This document shows positions 13,279 through 21,811 of a stretch of 64,000 nucleotides of DNA, one piece after another (position 1 is the first letter of the stretch; each line of letters starts with the position of its first letter). Below the pieces are notes generated by a model, which had not been told where the DNA came from, ran no database searches, and worked only from the letters and a program-made list of their open reading frames with translations. This DNA is from Vogesella urethralis. Lineage in GTDB: Bacteria; Pseudomonadota; Gammaproteobacteria; Burkholderiales; Chromobacteriaceae. Location: contig NZ_VMDW02000129.1 of the NCBI RefSeq assembly GCF_007644045.2, forward strand, positions 1 to 64,000, read 5' to 3'. Made by a program: the position numbers and the translations under genes.

Positions 13279-14238
13279 GTGGTAATCACGGATGATGAAT
13301 TGGCGGCGCTGCAAGGGCTGCCGCTGGGTGCGCAGGTGTTGTACCTGCGTGAGCTGAGGCCGCGCATGGATTACGTTACCGGCACGGTTGGCCGCACTCA
13401 CCGCGTTAGCTGGGCTGGCATGCGCGCCACACTTGAAGTAGAGTCGCATCCCGGCATTGCCGGCGAGCTGCCTAGCCGTGACCAGGTGCGCCGGCTGGCT
13501 GGGCATCTTGAGCGTGTTGGCCTGATAGAATTGATTTCCGACATGCAGGGCAAGCGGCTGATCATGCGCCTGCCGATGGCGGTTTACGACGCTAAAGCCG
13601 CGCATGTTGGGGAGTCGGTTGTTTTTGAGGGTGGCGAGACTGATCAGCATTATTGCGCGCAAAAAAAAGCCGCCCGTAACCCGCCCGTGGCGGGTTCTTC
13701 AAAAGCCGCCACAGATTATGATTGCCTGAAATCCAGCATTGGCGCGGGTTTTGCCGATATTGAACAAGGCAAAGCCGCCCGTAACCCGCCCGTGGCGGGT
13801 TCTTCAAAAGCCGCCAGACATCCGTTATCCGTAGATAGAGATGAGATGATTGACGCGGGCGCGAGTGTGGCAGGGGGTGCCGTGCCGACTGACGCCGGCG
13901 CTGTAGACGGCGGTCAGCCAGTGGGGGTGCTGTTTCGGCGGCTGCTGGGGCAAGACGGTGTGCCAACGGCGGCGCTGGCCAAAGCGGTTGGCCGTGTGGC
14001 AGCTGTGGCGCAGCAGCGGGCAGTAGGCGAGCAGGAAATGCTGGTGGCCATTGCGGATGCCCGTAGCCGGGGCGCGGGCAATGTGGCGGCTTATGCTGCC
14101 ACGACAATCGAAAACGGGTCGCTGGTGCAGGCTCCGGCCAAGGTGGTGCCGTTTGCCCAGCGCGGGGCGGGCAAGGCTGCTGGTGGCGCGGCGTCGGTGC
14201 TGGATGCAGCCTTGGGGGCAATGGGCCATGGCAGCTAG
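13279..14238 (+). CDS. Replication initiator-like protein (lambda O position)
   Basis: 319 aa with a GTG start. Residues 1-110 (DDELAALQGLPLGAQVLYLR, then SRDQVRRLAGHLERVGLIEL) form a winged-helix DNA-binding domain of the phage replication type. Residues 128-182 are a low-complexity linker in which the peptide KAARNPPVAGSSKAA occurs twice, encoded by 46-bp DNA repeats. The C-terminal part (LFRRLLGQDGVPTAALAKAV and beyond) probably contacts the next gene product. Gene order matches lambda O-P. A function as origin-binding initiator is inferred from order and domain. Confidence 0.65.
   Translation: MVITDDELAALQGLPLGAQVLYLRELRPRMDYVTGTVGRTHRVSWAGMRATLEVESHPGIAGELPSRDQVRRLAGHLERVGLIELISDMQGKRLIMRLPMAVYDAKAAHVGESVVFEGGETDQHYCAQKKAARNPPVAGSSKAATDYDCLKSSIGAGFADIEQGKAARNPPVAGSSKAARHPLSVDRDEMIDAGASVAGGAVPTDAGAVDGGQPVGVLFRRLLGQDGVPTAALAKAVGRVAAVAQQRAVGEQEMLVAIADARSRGAGNVAAYAATTIENGSLVQAPAKVVPFAQRGAGKAAGGAASVLDAALGAMGHGS
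13666..13816 (+). repeat. Two 46-bp direct repeats with hairpins (candidate ori)
   Basis: 46 bp at 13666-13711 recur exactly at 13771-13816, 105 bp apart (ten helical turns, in frame). Each copy contains the perfect hairpin AACCCGCC-CGT-GGCGGGTT flanked on both sides by AAAGCCGCC. The arrangement, inside the linker of the initiator gene, parallels the iterons of lambda ori inside gene O. Confidence 0.75.
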
Positions 14239-14830
14239 AGACCTGATGTCGCCAGCCGCTGATGGCCAGTACCTGGCGCTGGCTGGCTATGTGCTGGTGG
14301 CGCTGACTGGCTGGTGGCCGGGCAAGGTGGCGCGTGATCTGGGCGACCCGAAGGTGCAGCAGCTGTTTCTGCAGACGCTGGCTGATGGCATGGCGCGGCG
14401 GCGGATTACGCGGGATTGCGTGAACGCCGGCTTGCAGCGCATCGAGGCGGAGGGCGCGGAGTGGCCGCCGTTGGAAGTGCCCAAGCTACTGCGCTACTTC
14501 TCACCGGTACCGGACTACCATGCGGCGTTTGTGGAGGCGCAAGGCCATGCCGTGGCGCTGCTGTACGGTGAGCCGGTGTCGCCTGGCAAGTGGAGTCACC
14601 CGGCGGTGTATTGGGCGGCTGAACGGTTCGACTGGTGGGAGCTGCGCAACGCTAGCTGGCCTGGTGCGGCCAAGCGCTGGGCGCAAAAGCTGGAAGAGGT
14701 GCTGGCGTGGGGTGAGTGGCCGCCAGTGGTGGTGCATGCTCTGCCCGATGAGCGGCGGTTGCAGACCCGAGAGGTGCAGCAGCGTGAGCTGGCAAAGATG
14801 CGCGCCATGCTGGCCGGCAAAGGGTTTTGA
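14228..14830 (+). CDS. Replication protein P-like helicase loader (putative)
   Basis: About 200 aa starting MAARDLMSPAADGQ. The core GWWPGKVARDLGDPKVQQLF followed by ITRDCVNAGLQRIEAEGAEW and PPLEVPKLLRYF resembles lambda P-type proteins, which recruit host DnaB helicase. The position directly after the initiator, with overlapping ends, supports this. The similarity is moderate and was judged by eye. Confidence 0.55.
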   Translation: MAARDLMSPAADGQYLALAGYVLVALTGWWPGKVARDLGDPKVQQLFLQTLADGMARRRITRDCVNAGLQRIEAEGAEWPPLEVPKLLRYFSPVPDYHAAFVEAQGHAVALLYGEPVSPGKWSHPAVYWAAERFDWWELRNASWPGAAKRWAQKLEEVLAWGEWPPVVVHALPDERRLQTREVQQRELAKMRAMLAGKGF

Positions 14831-14913
14831 CGTGGTATGATATCGGCACTTTGAGCCAGCCCGACAGAGGTTGGCCGACAGGGAAAACTGGTCTGGGGAG
14901 ATCAGGAGCTTGT

Positions 14914-15420
14914 GTGAAAGTCGATGTGGTTCGTGCAGTACGTTTGGCATTCGAGCGTGTAGGGTCGCAGGGTCTGAAAGCGGCGGCTTCGTTCGGTGAG
15001 GTAAGGGGCGGCGAGTCGTTGCGTGGTCGTGAGCTGGCATTGATGGACGCCGGCCAGATCGTGGCGGCGGTGGTCGGTTTGGATGCGCGGTTTAACTTGG
15101 CGCTGATGGCCAGGGTGAACGATGGCAGCATGGCGTTTCTGCAGTCGGTGTTCGATGACCTGGTTTCGTTTGTCAGTCATCATGCGCCGGAGTCTCTGGT
15201 CTACGGCAAGTCAGGCTTGCAGTATTGGGTGCGGTACTGGTTGACGGGCATGGGATCGTTCCGCGAGTTTGGCCGCGAGTTTGGCATTCACCACGACACT
15301 GCGGCGGAGTTTTACCGCCGTCACATCGAGGTAGTGCTGCAGGGTTGGTTGCTGGCAGCGTGTGGCAGCCTTGAGCCGATGTTGCAGAAAATCTACGGGG
15401 TGGAACTTGATGCCGCTTGA
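14914..15420 (+). CDS. Putative late-gene antiterminator (Q position)
   Basis: 168 aa with a GTG start. No domain is certain. A conserved-looking end (FGREFGIHHDTAAEFYRRHI followed by VVLQGWLLAACGSLEPML) is preceded by a helical region. The downstream DNA is the argument: a consensus promoter overlaps the stop codon (15417-15445) and an intrinsic terminator follows about 30 nt after its start point, exactly the lambda Q-pR'-tR' layout. Late genes begin right after. Confidence 0.55.
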   Translation: MKVDVVRAVRLAFERVGSQGLKAAASFGEVRGGESLRGRELALMDAGQIVAAVVGLDARFNLALMARVNDGSMAFLQSVFDDLVSFVSHHAPESLVYGKSGLQYWVRYWLTGMGSFREFGREFGIHHDTAAEFYRRHIEVVLQGWLLAACGSLEPMLQKIYGVELDAA

Positions 15421-15445
15421 CAGTCGAAAAATCCGCCAATAACAT
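15417..15445 (+). promoter_or_regulatory. Late promoter (pR'-like)
   Basis: TTGACA (15417-15422), 17 bp, then TAACAT (15440-15445). It overlaps the stop codon of the Q-position gene and precedes the terminator at 15478-15507. It is the only strong promoter I see before the 25-kb late operon. Confidence 0.75.
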
Positions 15446-15477
15446 GCCGTCAACACCGCCAGAGTTGCGTCCAGAGA

Positions 15478-15507
15478 AAGCCCAAGGTTAACGCCTTGGG
15501 CTTTTTG
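15478..15507 (+). terminator. tR'-like intrinsic terminator
   Basis: AAGCCCAAGG-TTAACG-CCTTGGGCTT forms a 10-bp stem followed by Ts. It lies between the late promoter and the first late gene, so late expression needs read-through. Confidence 0.88.
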
Positions 15508-15596
15508 CATTGGGCTGGTGGTTTCTGTTTCTCCTCGTTTGTCCCTTGAGCGCCCTGGCTGTGACGGCTGGGGCGTTTCCTTTTCTGGATTCTGCC

Positions 15597-16019
15597 ATGC
15601 CGAAGTCTGCCCCTAGTCCGTGCCGCCATCGCGGCTGCAGTGTGCTGGTTCGGGATGGTTCTGGTTATTGCGATGCGCACCGCAAGGCGCTACGCCGCGA
15701 GATGGATGAGCGGCGCGGGTCGGCTGCCAGTCGCGGCTATGACTCGCGCTGGACGAAAGCCCGAGACACTTTCTTGCGGCAGCGTCCGTTGTGTGAGTGC
15801 GATGAGTGTCGCCAGCTTAGCCGTGTGCTGCCTGCGACGGTGGTCGATCACATCAAGCGTCACGGTCTGAAAGAGGCGCTGGACTCTGGCGATGTCGAGC
15901 GTATCGCCCAGGCTCAGGCTTTGTTCTGGGATAGGGCCAATTGGATGCCGATGTCCAAGCAGTGCCATGACCGCAAGACGGCGCGGGTCGATGGTGGCTT
16001 CGGCAACCGGCGGGCGTGA
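15597..16019 (+). CDS. HNH endonuclease (packaging-associated)
   Basis: 140 aa. N-terminal zinc-binding Cys/His cluster (CRHRGCS...YCDAH), then the HNH core: CDECRQ, VVDHIKRH (catalytic His) and WMPMSKQCHDRKT. In HK97-like phages an HNH protein next to terminase assists the terminase nicking at cos sites. The ATG at 15597 was chosen over earlier in-frame codons within the terminator region. A possible cos interval follows. Confidence 0.9.
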   Translation: MPKSAPSPCRHRGCSVLVRDGSGYCDAHRKALRREMDERRGSAASRGYDSRWTKARDTFLRQRPLCECDECRQLSRVLPATVVDHIKRHGLKEALDSGDVERIAQAQALFWDRANWMPMSKQCHDRKTARVDGGFGNRRA

Positions 16020-16202
16020 GGTTGGCCGCAGGGGGAGGGGTGGGTCAAAGTCTGGCGCCCCTCGCCAAAGACCGCGTGCCTAGCCAAAGATTTTTATGGC
16101 CTCTGTTTTTAGAACAGGGGGGGGTTAAAAATGCAGGGCCTCTGACGCGTTTTCTGACGTGTCGGGGGCTTTTTTTATGGCCGAAAGGCCTTGGAGCGCA
16201 CT
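16020..16202. other. Candidate cos region between HNH and terminase genes
   Basis: 183 bp without a gene. It contains G-runs near 16119-16126 and T-rich stretches around 16087-16113 and 16171-16177, with an imperfect GC hairpin before the latter. In cos phages with HNH upstream of terS, the cohesive-end site usually lies here. The exact cut cannot be read from sequence alone. Confidence 0.4.
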
Positions 16203-16715
16203 ATGGCCGATTCCAAGCCGCCATTCGCTGTCATTACGGGCGGGGCGGGCGCACCGCCTAAAAGTCCCGGTGATAAGCAGTCTGCTGCAATCGCATCACC
16301 ATCTACGCCGCCTGGCGCCCAGCTGACCCCGCGAGAGCGGAAGGTCTGGGACTACATCTGCGAGTCGCTACGTGATGCCGGGCTAGAGCATTACACCTGC
16401 GGCCTGACGATCAGCATCATCTGCCGCACCTATGTCCGCTGGATCGATGCCGAGCTGAAGCTGAGTGAGGTCGAGCGTGATCAGGGCGGCACCTATTTTG
16501 TCACCACAGCCAATGGCTATGAGCAGCCGCACCAGGCGTTTCATGTTGCCCGCAATCTGAAGGGGGAGCTACTGAAATGGTTGCCGGAATCATGCCTGAC
16601 GCTGCCGTCGGTAGCGACGGTGCGGGCGAAGCTGCCGGAGCAGTCGCCGCAGGACGATCTGTTCGACGGGCTCGTAAATCACGCAAGAAGCCACCCGTCA
16701 GCCGCCTCCGGCTGA
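16203..16715 (+). CDS. Terminase small subunit, P27 family
   Basis: 170 aa. The segment LTPRERKVWDYICESLRDAG, later LTISIICRTYVRWIDAELKL and YEQPHQAFHVARNLKGELLK, ending LPSVATVRAKLP, is the P27-type small terminase pattern. It binds the packaging site and starts DNA encapsidation. The ATG at 16203 has GGAG 8 nt upstream; a TTG at 16191 is in frame. Its last 139 bp overlap the large subunit frame. Confidence 0.88.
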   Translation: MADSKPPFAVITGGAGAPPKSPGDKQSAAIASPSTPPGAQLTPRERKVWDYICESLRDAGLEHYTCGLTISIICRTYVRWIDAELKLSEVERDQGGTYFVTTANGYEQPHQAFHVARNLKGELLKWLPESCLTLPSVATVRAKLPEQSPQDDLFDGLVNHARSHPSAASG

Positions 16716-18436
16716 TACCGCCAGAAGACCAGTGGCAGGAATGGGATACCCGATACGGCATTCCCGTCCTGCGGGGTGAAATCACCGTCGGCAGGCTGGC
16801 CATGCTCGCGGTGGAACGCCACTACCGAGATCTGCAAACCGCGCACAAGCGCGGTTTTTTCTTTTCCCCTGCGCATGCCTGGCACTGCATCGACTACGTG
16901 CAGTGCCGCTTTGTGCATACCACGGGTCCGCTAGGTGGCCAGCCCATTTTGCTGGATGGCTGGCAGCTGTTCTGGACGGCGGTGCTGATTGGCTGGCGCG
17001 AGGTCGGTACCAAGCTGCGGCGCTTTCGCATCGGTTATGAGGAGGTGGCCCGTAAAAACGGCAAGTCCACCTGGATGGCGCCGATTGGCGCTTACCTCTG
17101 GATGATGGATGGTGAGCACGGCGCCCAGGTGTACACCATCGCCACCACGCGGCAGCAAGCCATGCCGGTGTTCAAGCCCGCGTTTGTCAATGTGAAGCGC
17201 TGGATTCGCCGCTCGCCCAAGCTCGGGCGCTCAGTCAAGGTGTACGAAGGGGCCAACCAGGAAAAGCTGGTGCTGTTGGGGGAGGAAAGCGAATCGGTGT
17301 ATGAGCCGCTGGCGGCCAACGCGGAAAACCTGGACGGCAAAAACCCCTCAGCCGTGTTTGTCGATGAGCTGCACGCCCACAAAACCCGCGAGGTGTGGGA
17401 TGTGATGATTTCCGCGCTGGGTGCGCGCCTTCACCCGCTTATCAACGCCATCACCACAGCCGGTTTCATCCTTGACGGCATCTGCATGGAGGTGCGCACC
17501 TACCTGGTAAAGGTGTTGAGCGGTGAAGTGGTCGATGACCGCATGTTCGGGGTCATCTACACCATCGACGAGGGCGATGACCCGTACAGCCCGGATGTCT
17601 GGATCAAAGCCAATCCCGGCTTGGGTAGTGCCAAAACCTACACCTACATGGAAGGGCAGGCCGCACAGGCCAAGGTGCTACCTAGCGCCCGCGCCAACTT
17701 CCTGACCAAAGACCTTAACGTCTTTGTCGGCGATGCGCTCAGCTGGTTCGACATGACGGTGTGGGACAAAGGCGGCAAGAAGTTCGACCGCGACATGCTG
17801 CTTGGCCGGCGCTGCTTTGGTGGTCTCGATCTGGCCAGTACCCGCGACATCACCGCCTTTGTGCTGCTGTTTCCGCCGCCAGATGGTGACGAAGACGGCG
17901 ACTGGTACGTGCTGGCCTGGTGCTGGGTGCCGGAAGCCAAGCTGCGCGGTGATCAGGATGCCGGTTCCGACTACAAGACATGGTCGAAAAAGGGCTGGCT
18001 CACCGTCACCGAGGGCGATGTCACCGATTACGAGCCGGTCAAGGCTGCCATCGAGCAGGCGGTCAAGGATTACGACGTGCAGGAAATCGCCTTCGATACC
18101 TGGAACAGTACGCACCTGGCCAACCAGCTGCTGGAAAACGACGTGCCCATGGTCAAGCTGCCGCAGAACTTTGGCGGTTTGTCGCCGGGTGCCAAGCACA
18201 TCGAGCGGCTGGTCTATAGCAAGCGGCTGCGCCATGCGGCCAACCCGTTGCTGCGCTGGTGCGCCGGTAACGTCACGTTGCTGATCGACAGCAACGAAAA
18301 CATGAAACCGGACAAGAAGCGGTCGCAAGGCCGCATTGATCCGATTGTTGCTATGTGCATGGCCGCTACGCGCGCCATGGTGCATCTGGACGAAACATCC
18401 ATCTACGAAGAAACCGGACTCAGGACACTCAGATGA
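16577..18436 (+). CDS. Terminase large subunit
   Basis: 619 aa as listed. It pumps and cuts phage DNA. Visible motifs: Walker A-like RKNGKSTW, Walker B AVFVDELHAH and the RNase H-type nuclease Asp in FGGLDLASTRDIT, with further acidic sites downstream (EIAFDTWN; GRIDPIVAM). It is the HK97-type Terminase_1 family. The start is uncertain: the first 45 residues are Ala/Arg-rich and overlap the small subunit gene, but no better in-frame start precedes the conserved IPPEDQWQEW. It overlaps the portal gene by ATGA. Confidence 0.95.
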   Translation: MVAGIMPDAAVGSDGAGEAAGAVAAGRSVRRARKSRKKPPVSRLRLIPPEDQWQEWDTRYGIPVLRGEITVGRLAMLAVERHYRDLQTAHKRGFFFSPAHAWHCIDYVQCRFVHTTGPLGGQPILLDGWQLFWTAVLIGWREVGTKLRRFRIGYEEVARKNGKSTWMAPIGAYLWMMDGEHGAQVYTIATTRQQAMPVFKPAFVNVKRWIRRSPKLGRSVKVYEGANQEKLVLLGEESESVYEPLAANAENLDGKNPSAVFVDELHAHKTREVWDVMISALGARLHPLINAITTAGFILDGICMEVRTYLVKVLSGEVVDDRMFGVIYTIDEGDDPYSPDVWIKANPGLGSAKTYTYMEGQAAQAKVLPSARANFLTKDLNVFVGDALSWFDMTVWDKGGKKFDRDMLLGRRCFGGLDLASTRDITAFVLLFPPPDGDEDGDWYVLAWCWVPEAKLRGDQDAGSDYKTWSKKGWLTVTEGDVTDYEPVKAAIEQAVKDYDVQEIAFDTWNSTHLANQLLENDVPMVKLPQNFGGLSPGAKHIERLVYSKRLRHAANPLLRWCAGNVTLLIDSNENMKPDKKRSQGRIDPIVAMCMAATRAMVHLDETSIYEETGLRTLR

Positions 18437-19680
18437 TCAATTTCAAGTCGCTGTGGCCTTTTGGCCGCAAAAGCGCCAGTGCTGGTCAGTTGGAGTCGGT
18501 GCTGGGTAAGTTCCTGGCGGATTACCAGTCTAAGACGGGCATGGCGGTAAATGCCGGCACCGTCATGCGCTTGTCGGCAGCCTATGCCTGCGTGCGCAAC
18601 CTGTCCGAAGACATGGCCAAGCTGCCATTGCACCTTTACCAGCGCCGTGAGCGGGGCAAAGACAGGGCGGTAAATCACCCGTTGTACAGCCTGCTGAATG
18701 GTTCGCCTAACGACTGGCAGACCTCGTTCGAGTTCGTGCAGCTGATGCAGGCGTGTCTATTGCTGCGTGGCAATGGGTACGCGCGCATCGTGTGGTCTGG
18801 CAAGCGGGTATTGGAACTGCTGCCGCTCGATCCGCGCCGCATGTCGGTCAAGCAACTGGATGATTTCAGCCTGCAGTACCGCTATCAGGCGGCAAGAGGT
18901 GGCAGCATCGATCTTGACCCGCATGATGTGCTGCACTTGCGCGGCCTGACGCTGGATGGCGTGGTCGGCGTGACCCCTATCGAGTACGCACGCGAAGCCT
19001 TCGCGCTGGGGTTGGCTGCCGAGGAACATGGCGCCCGCATGTTTGGTGGTCGGGTTACCGGCCCTGGTGTGTTGGCTGCGCCTGGCAAACTGTCCGACAC
19101 AGCATACAACCGGCTGAAAGAAAGCTGGCGAGACAATGGCGGCCTCGAAAACGCCGATGCGCCGGTGATTCTGGAAGAAGGCCTCAGCTGGGAGTCGCTG
19201 GGGCTCAAGCTGTCCGACCTGCAGTTTCTGGAAACCCGCAAATTCCAGGTAGAAGAAATCGCCCGCCTGTACCGCATGCCGTTGCACAAGATCAACAGCA
19301 TGGATAAGGCCACCTTTAGCAATATCGAGCACCAGTCGCAGGAGTATGTCACCGATACGCTCATGCCCTGGGCGCGTCGCTGGGAACAGGCCATAGCGCG
19401 TGACCTGCTTCAGCCCGCCGAGCGTGGTCAGTATTACGCGGCGTTCCTGTTTAACAGCCTGCTGCGGGGTGATGCGAAGTCGCGCAGCGAGTTTTATCGC
19501 GCTCTGTTCAATAACGGCGCGCTGACGCCAAACCAGATTCTCGAAATGGAAGATATGGACGGCTACGAAGGTGGCGATATCCGCATGGTGCCGTTGAACA
19601 TGGTGCCGGTGGATATGGCGCGGGAGTTGGCCGCATCTGCTGCATCCAAGAAAGGAGGCGACAGTGTCGCGCAATCTTGA
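18433..19680 (+). CDS. Portal protein, HK97 family
   Basis: 415 aa from ATG 18433. It forms the dodecameric DNA entry ring. AYACVRNLSEDMAKLPLHLY, ACLLLRGNGYARI and VEEIARLYRMPLHKINSM are hallmark segments of the HK97 portal family. The length is normal. The start is coupled to terL by ATGA; the 3' end overlaps the protease gene by 17 nt. Confidence 0.95.
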   Translation: MINFKSLWPFGRKSASAGQLESVLGKFLADYQSKTGMAVNAGTVMRLSAAYACVRNLSEDMAKLPLHLYQRRERGKDRAVNHPLYSLLNGSPNDWQTSFEFVQLMQACLLLRGNGYARIVWSGKRVLELLPLDPRRMSVKQLDDFSLQYRYQAARGGSIDLDPHDVLHLRGLTLDGVVGVTPIEYAREAFALGLAAEEHGARMFGGRVTGPGVLAAPGKLSDTAYNRLKESWRDNGGLENADAPVILEEGLSWESLGLKLSDLQFLETRKFQVEEIARLYRMPLHKINSMDKATFSNIEHQSQEYVTDTLMPWARRWEQAIARDLLQPAERGQYYAAFLFNSLLRGDAKSRSEFYRALFNNGALTPNQILEMEDMDGYEGGDIRMVPLNMVPVDMARELAASAASKKGGDSVAQS

Positions 19681-20239
19681 AGTCAAGTCGGGCGAAGCGT
19701 CCGGGCTGAGTCAAAAAGACTTCAGTTTTCAGATCAAGGCCGTCAGCGATGACGGCCATTTTTCTGGCTACGCCAGTGTGTTCGACGTGGTGGACGGTGA
19801 TTACGACATCGTCGCCAAGGGTGCCTTTGCCGACTCGCTGGATGCTTGGGCGGCCAAGAAGGCGCTGCCGGCACTGTTGTGGCAGCACCGCCAGTCCGAA
19901 CCCATCGGCGTTTACACCAAGATGGCCGAAGACAGCGTCGGTCTGTATGTGGAGGGGCGCTTGTGCCTCGATTCGGCGCGTGGCAAAGAAGCCTACGCGC
20001 TCATGAAGATGGGGGCCCTGTCCGGCCTGTCCATCGGTTTTGTTTCCCGTGACGACAGTTACGACCGCGCTACCGGCGTGCGAACGCTCAAGAAGGTCGA
20101 TCTGTGGGAGGTGTCCGTCGTCACGTTCCCCGCCAATGACGCCGCCCGCGTTAACGGCGTTAAAGCCCGTCAGGCCGAGCAGGCCAGCCTGGTGGCTTCT
20201 CTCAACAATCTGATTCAATCCATCCGGAGTGCATGCTAA
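19664..20239 (+). CDS. HK97-family prohead protease
   Basis: 191 aa, GTG start with AAAGGAGG upstream. It matures the capsid by cleaving the capsid N-terminus. FSGYASVFDVVDGDYDIVAK, LWQHRQSEPIG (catalytic His) and GALSGLSIGF (catalytic Ser) are typical of the U35 family. It lies between portal and capsid as usual. Confidence 0.95.
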   Translation: MSRNLEVKSGEASGLSQKDFSFQIKAVSDDGHFSGYASVFDVVDGDYDIVAKGAFADSLDAWAAKKALPALLWQHRQSEPIGVYTKMAEDSVGLYVEGRLCLDSARGKEAYALMKMGALSGLSIGFVSRDDSYDRATGVRTLKKVDLWEVSVVTFPANDAARVNGVKARQAEQASLVASLNNLIQSIRSAC

Positions 20240-21495
20240 TGAACGGTCAACAACTGGTTTACCCGTCCAATATGGAGCGTAAAAACGCTAACCCTGGCGA
20301 ACTGCCGCGCGTCATCGAAGAACTCGGTCGCGCTTTCAATGAGTACAAAAACGCCAACGACGAGCGCCTGAAGAAGGTAGAAAAGGGCGCGCCGACCGGC
20401 GATATCGAAGTCAAGCTGGCCAACGTCGATAAGGCGCTGACCGAGCTGACCGAGCTGAAATCCTCGGTCGATGAGCTGGCAAGGAAGTCTGCGCGTCAGG
20501 GGCTGGGTGGTAACGGCATCAGCGCGGAAGAGGCCGAGCACAAGCAGGCTTTTGGCAAGTTTGTGCGTAAGGGTGTTGACGATGGCCTGGGTGATCTGCA
20601 GGCCAAGGCTTTGCAGATTGGTGTAGATGGCGATGGCGGTTACGCCGTGCCTAAAGAGCTGGATACCAACATCATCCAGCTGCTGCGCAAAGGTAACCCG
20701 ATGCGTGATGTGTGTAATGTCATCACGGTGGGCAATGAAACCTACTCGCGCCTGATCAACAAGGGTGGCGCCAACGCTGGTTGGGTCGGTGAGACTGATC
20801 CGCGTAATCCTACCAATACGCCGCAGCTGGCGCCGGTGGCGCCGTTCTTTGGCGAGCTGTACGCCAACCCCCAGGCGACGCAAAAGTCGCTGGATGATAT
20901 GTACTTCGATGCTGAGGCATGGCTGGCTGATGAGCTGGCCATTGCATTTGCCGAGGCGGAGAGCGCAGCGTTCACCGTGGGTGATGGCATCAAGAAGCCC
21001 AAGGGCTTTCTGGCTTACGCTACCTCGCTCAATGCGGATAATGCCCGTGCTATCGGTACCCTGCAGCATGTGATGTCGGGTGCGGCCGCTACGATTCCTG
21101 CCGATGTGCTGATCGACCTGGTGTACTCGCTGAAAGCCGGCTACCGCAACAATGCGGCCTGGATGCTGAATAGCCTGACCATTCCGCTGCTGCGCAAGCT
21201 GAAGGACGCGGACGGCAATTATCTGTGGCGCCCTGGTCTGGATGCGGGCGAGCCGTCTACCTTGCTGAACAAGCCGATTGTCGAAAACGACGATATGCCG
21301 GTAGTGGCGGCCGGTTCGTTGGCTGTGGCGTTTGGCGACTTCAAGCGCGGCTATACCATCGCCGACGTATACGGCACGCGTGTCCTGCGCGACCCGTATA
21401 GCAATAAGCCGTACGTGAGCTTCTACACCACCAAGCGCATGGGTGGCGGTGTGATGGATTCCAATGCCATCAAGCTGTTGAAAATCGGCGCCTAA
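20239..21495 (+). CDS. Major capsid protein, HK97 fold
   Basis: About 418 aa. The N-terminal 95 residues are a charged coiled-coil delta domain (IEELGRAFNEYKNANDERLK, then ELTELKSSVDELARK) that the protease would remove. The remainder is the HK97 capsid fold (ALQIGVDGDGGYAVPKELD, NPMRDVCNVI, GTRVLRDPYSNKPYVSF). ATG 20239 overlaps the protease stop; ATG 20233 is also possible. A GC hairpin without a T-tract follows the gene. Confidence 0.96.
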   Translation: MNGQQLVYPSNMERKNANPGELPRVIEELGRAFNEYKNANDERLKKVEKGAPTGDIEVKLANVDKALTELTELKSSVDELARKSARQGLGGNGISAEEAEHKQAFGKFVRKGVDDGLGDLQAKALQIGVDGDGGYAVPKELDTNIIQLLRKGNPMRDVCNVITVGNETYSRLINKGGANAGWVGETDPRNPTNTPQLAPVAPFFGELYANPQATQKSLDDMYFDAEAWLADELAIAFAEAESAAFTVGDGIKKPKGFLAYATSLNADNARAIGTLQHVMSGAAATIPADVLIDLVYSLKAGYRNNAAWMLNSLTIPLLRKLKDADGNYLWRPGLDAGEPSTLLNKPIVENDDMPVVAAGSLAVAFGDFKRGYTIADVYGTRVLRDPYSNKPYVSFYTTKRMGGGVMDSNAIKLLKIGA

Positions 21496-21507
21496 TCAAT
21501 CTTTTCA

Positions 21508-21526
21508 GCCGCCCCTTGTGGGCGGC
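21508..21526 (+). repeat. GC hairpin after the capsid gene
   Basis: GCCGCCC-CTTGT-GGGCGGC, a 7-bp stem with no T-tract. It could stabilise the capsid mRNA 3' end or mildly attenuate downstream transcription. Confidence 0.6.
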
Positions 21527-21540
21527 GGTGGGAGCTTTAA

Positions 21541-21762
21541 ATGGTAACGGTAAAGGTATTGAAGTCGTTCAAGTATTCACCGGACGGTATCGCGGTGGTG
21601 GAAGTAGAAAAGGGCAAGGCTGAACTCCCGTCCGAGTTCGTGGACATCGCTGTTACGGAGGGCTGGGTTGAGCCGATCAAGAAGGGTCGTGCGGCAGCGG
21701 AGGCTGCCGAAGTGGCAGACTCGGCTGATGATCAGCCGCCCTCCGCGCCGCCCGCCGACTAA
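21541..21762 (+). CDS. Small head protein, 73 aa
   Basis: 73 aa. A beta-rich N-terminus (MVTVKVLKSFKYSPDGIAVV) and an acidic, Ala/Pro-rich tail. Small proteins of this kind sit between capsid and connector genes in many HK97-like phages; their role is not known. A T-tract terminator follows. Confidence 0.7.
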   Translation: MVTVKVLKSFKYSPDGIAVVEVEKGKAELPSEFVDIAVTEGWVEPIKKGRAAAEAAEVADSADDQPPSAPPAD

Positions 21763-21774
21763 ACGGCCAAACCG

Positions 21775-21798
21775 AAACCCGCCGCTGGCGGGTTTTTT
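21775..21798 (+). terminator. Intra-operon hairpin with T-tract
   Basis: AAACCCGCC-GCT-GGCGGGTTTTTT. The next gene starts 14 bp downstream. The stem is the same as in the replication-gene repeats and at 23948-23970. Confidence 0.8.
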
Positions 21799-21811
21799 CA
21801 TGGAGTGAGCC

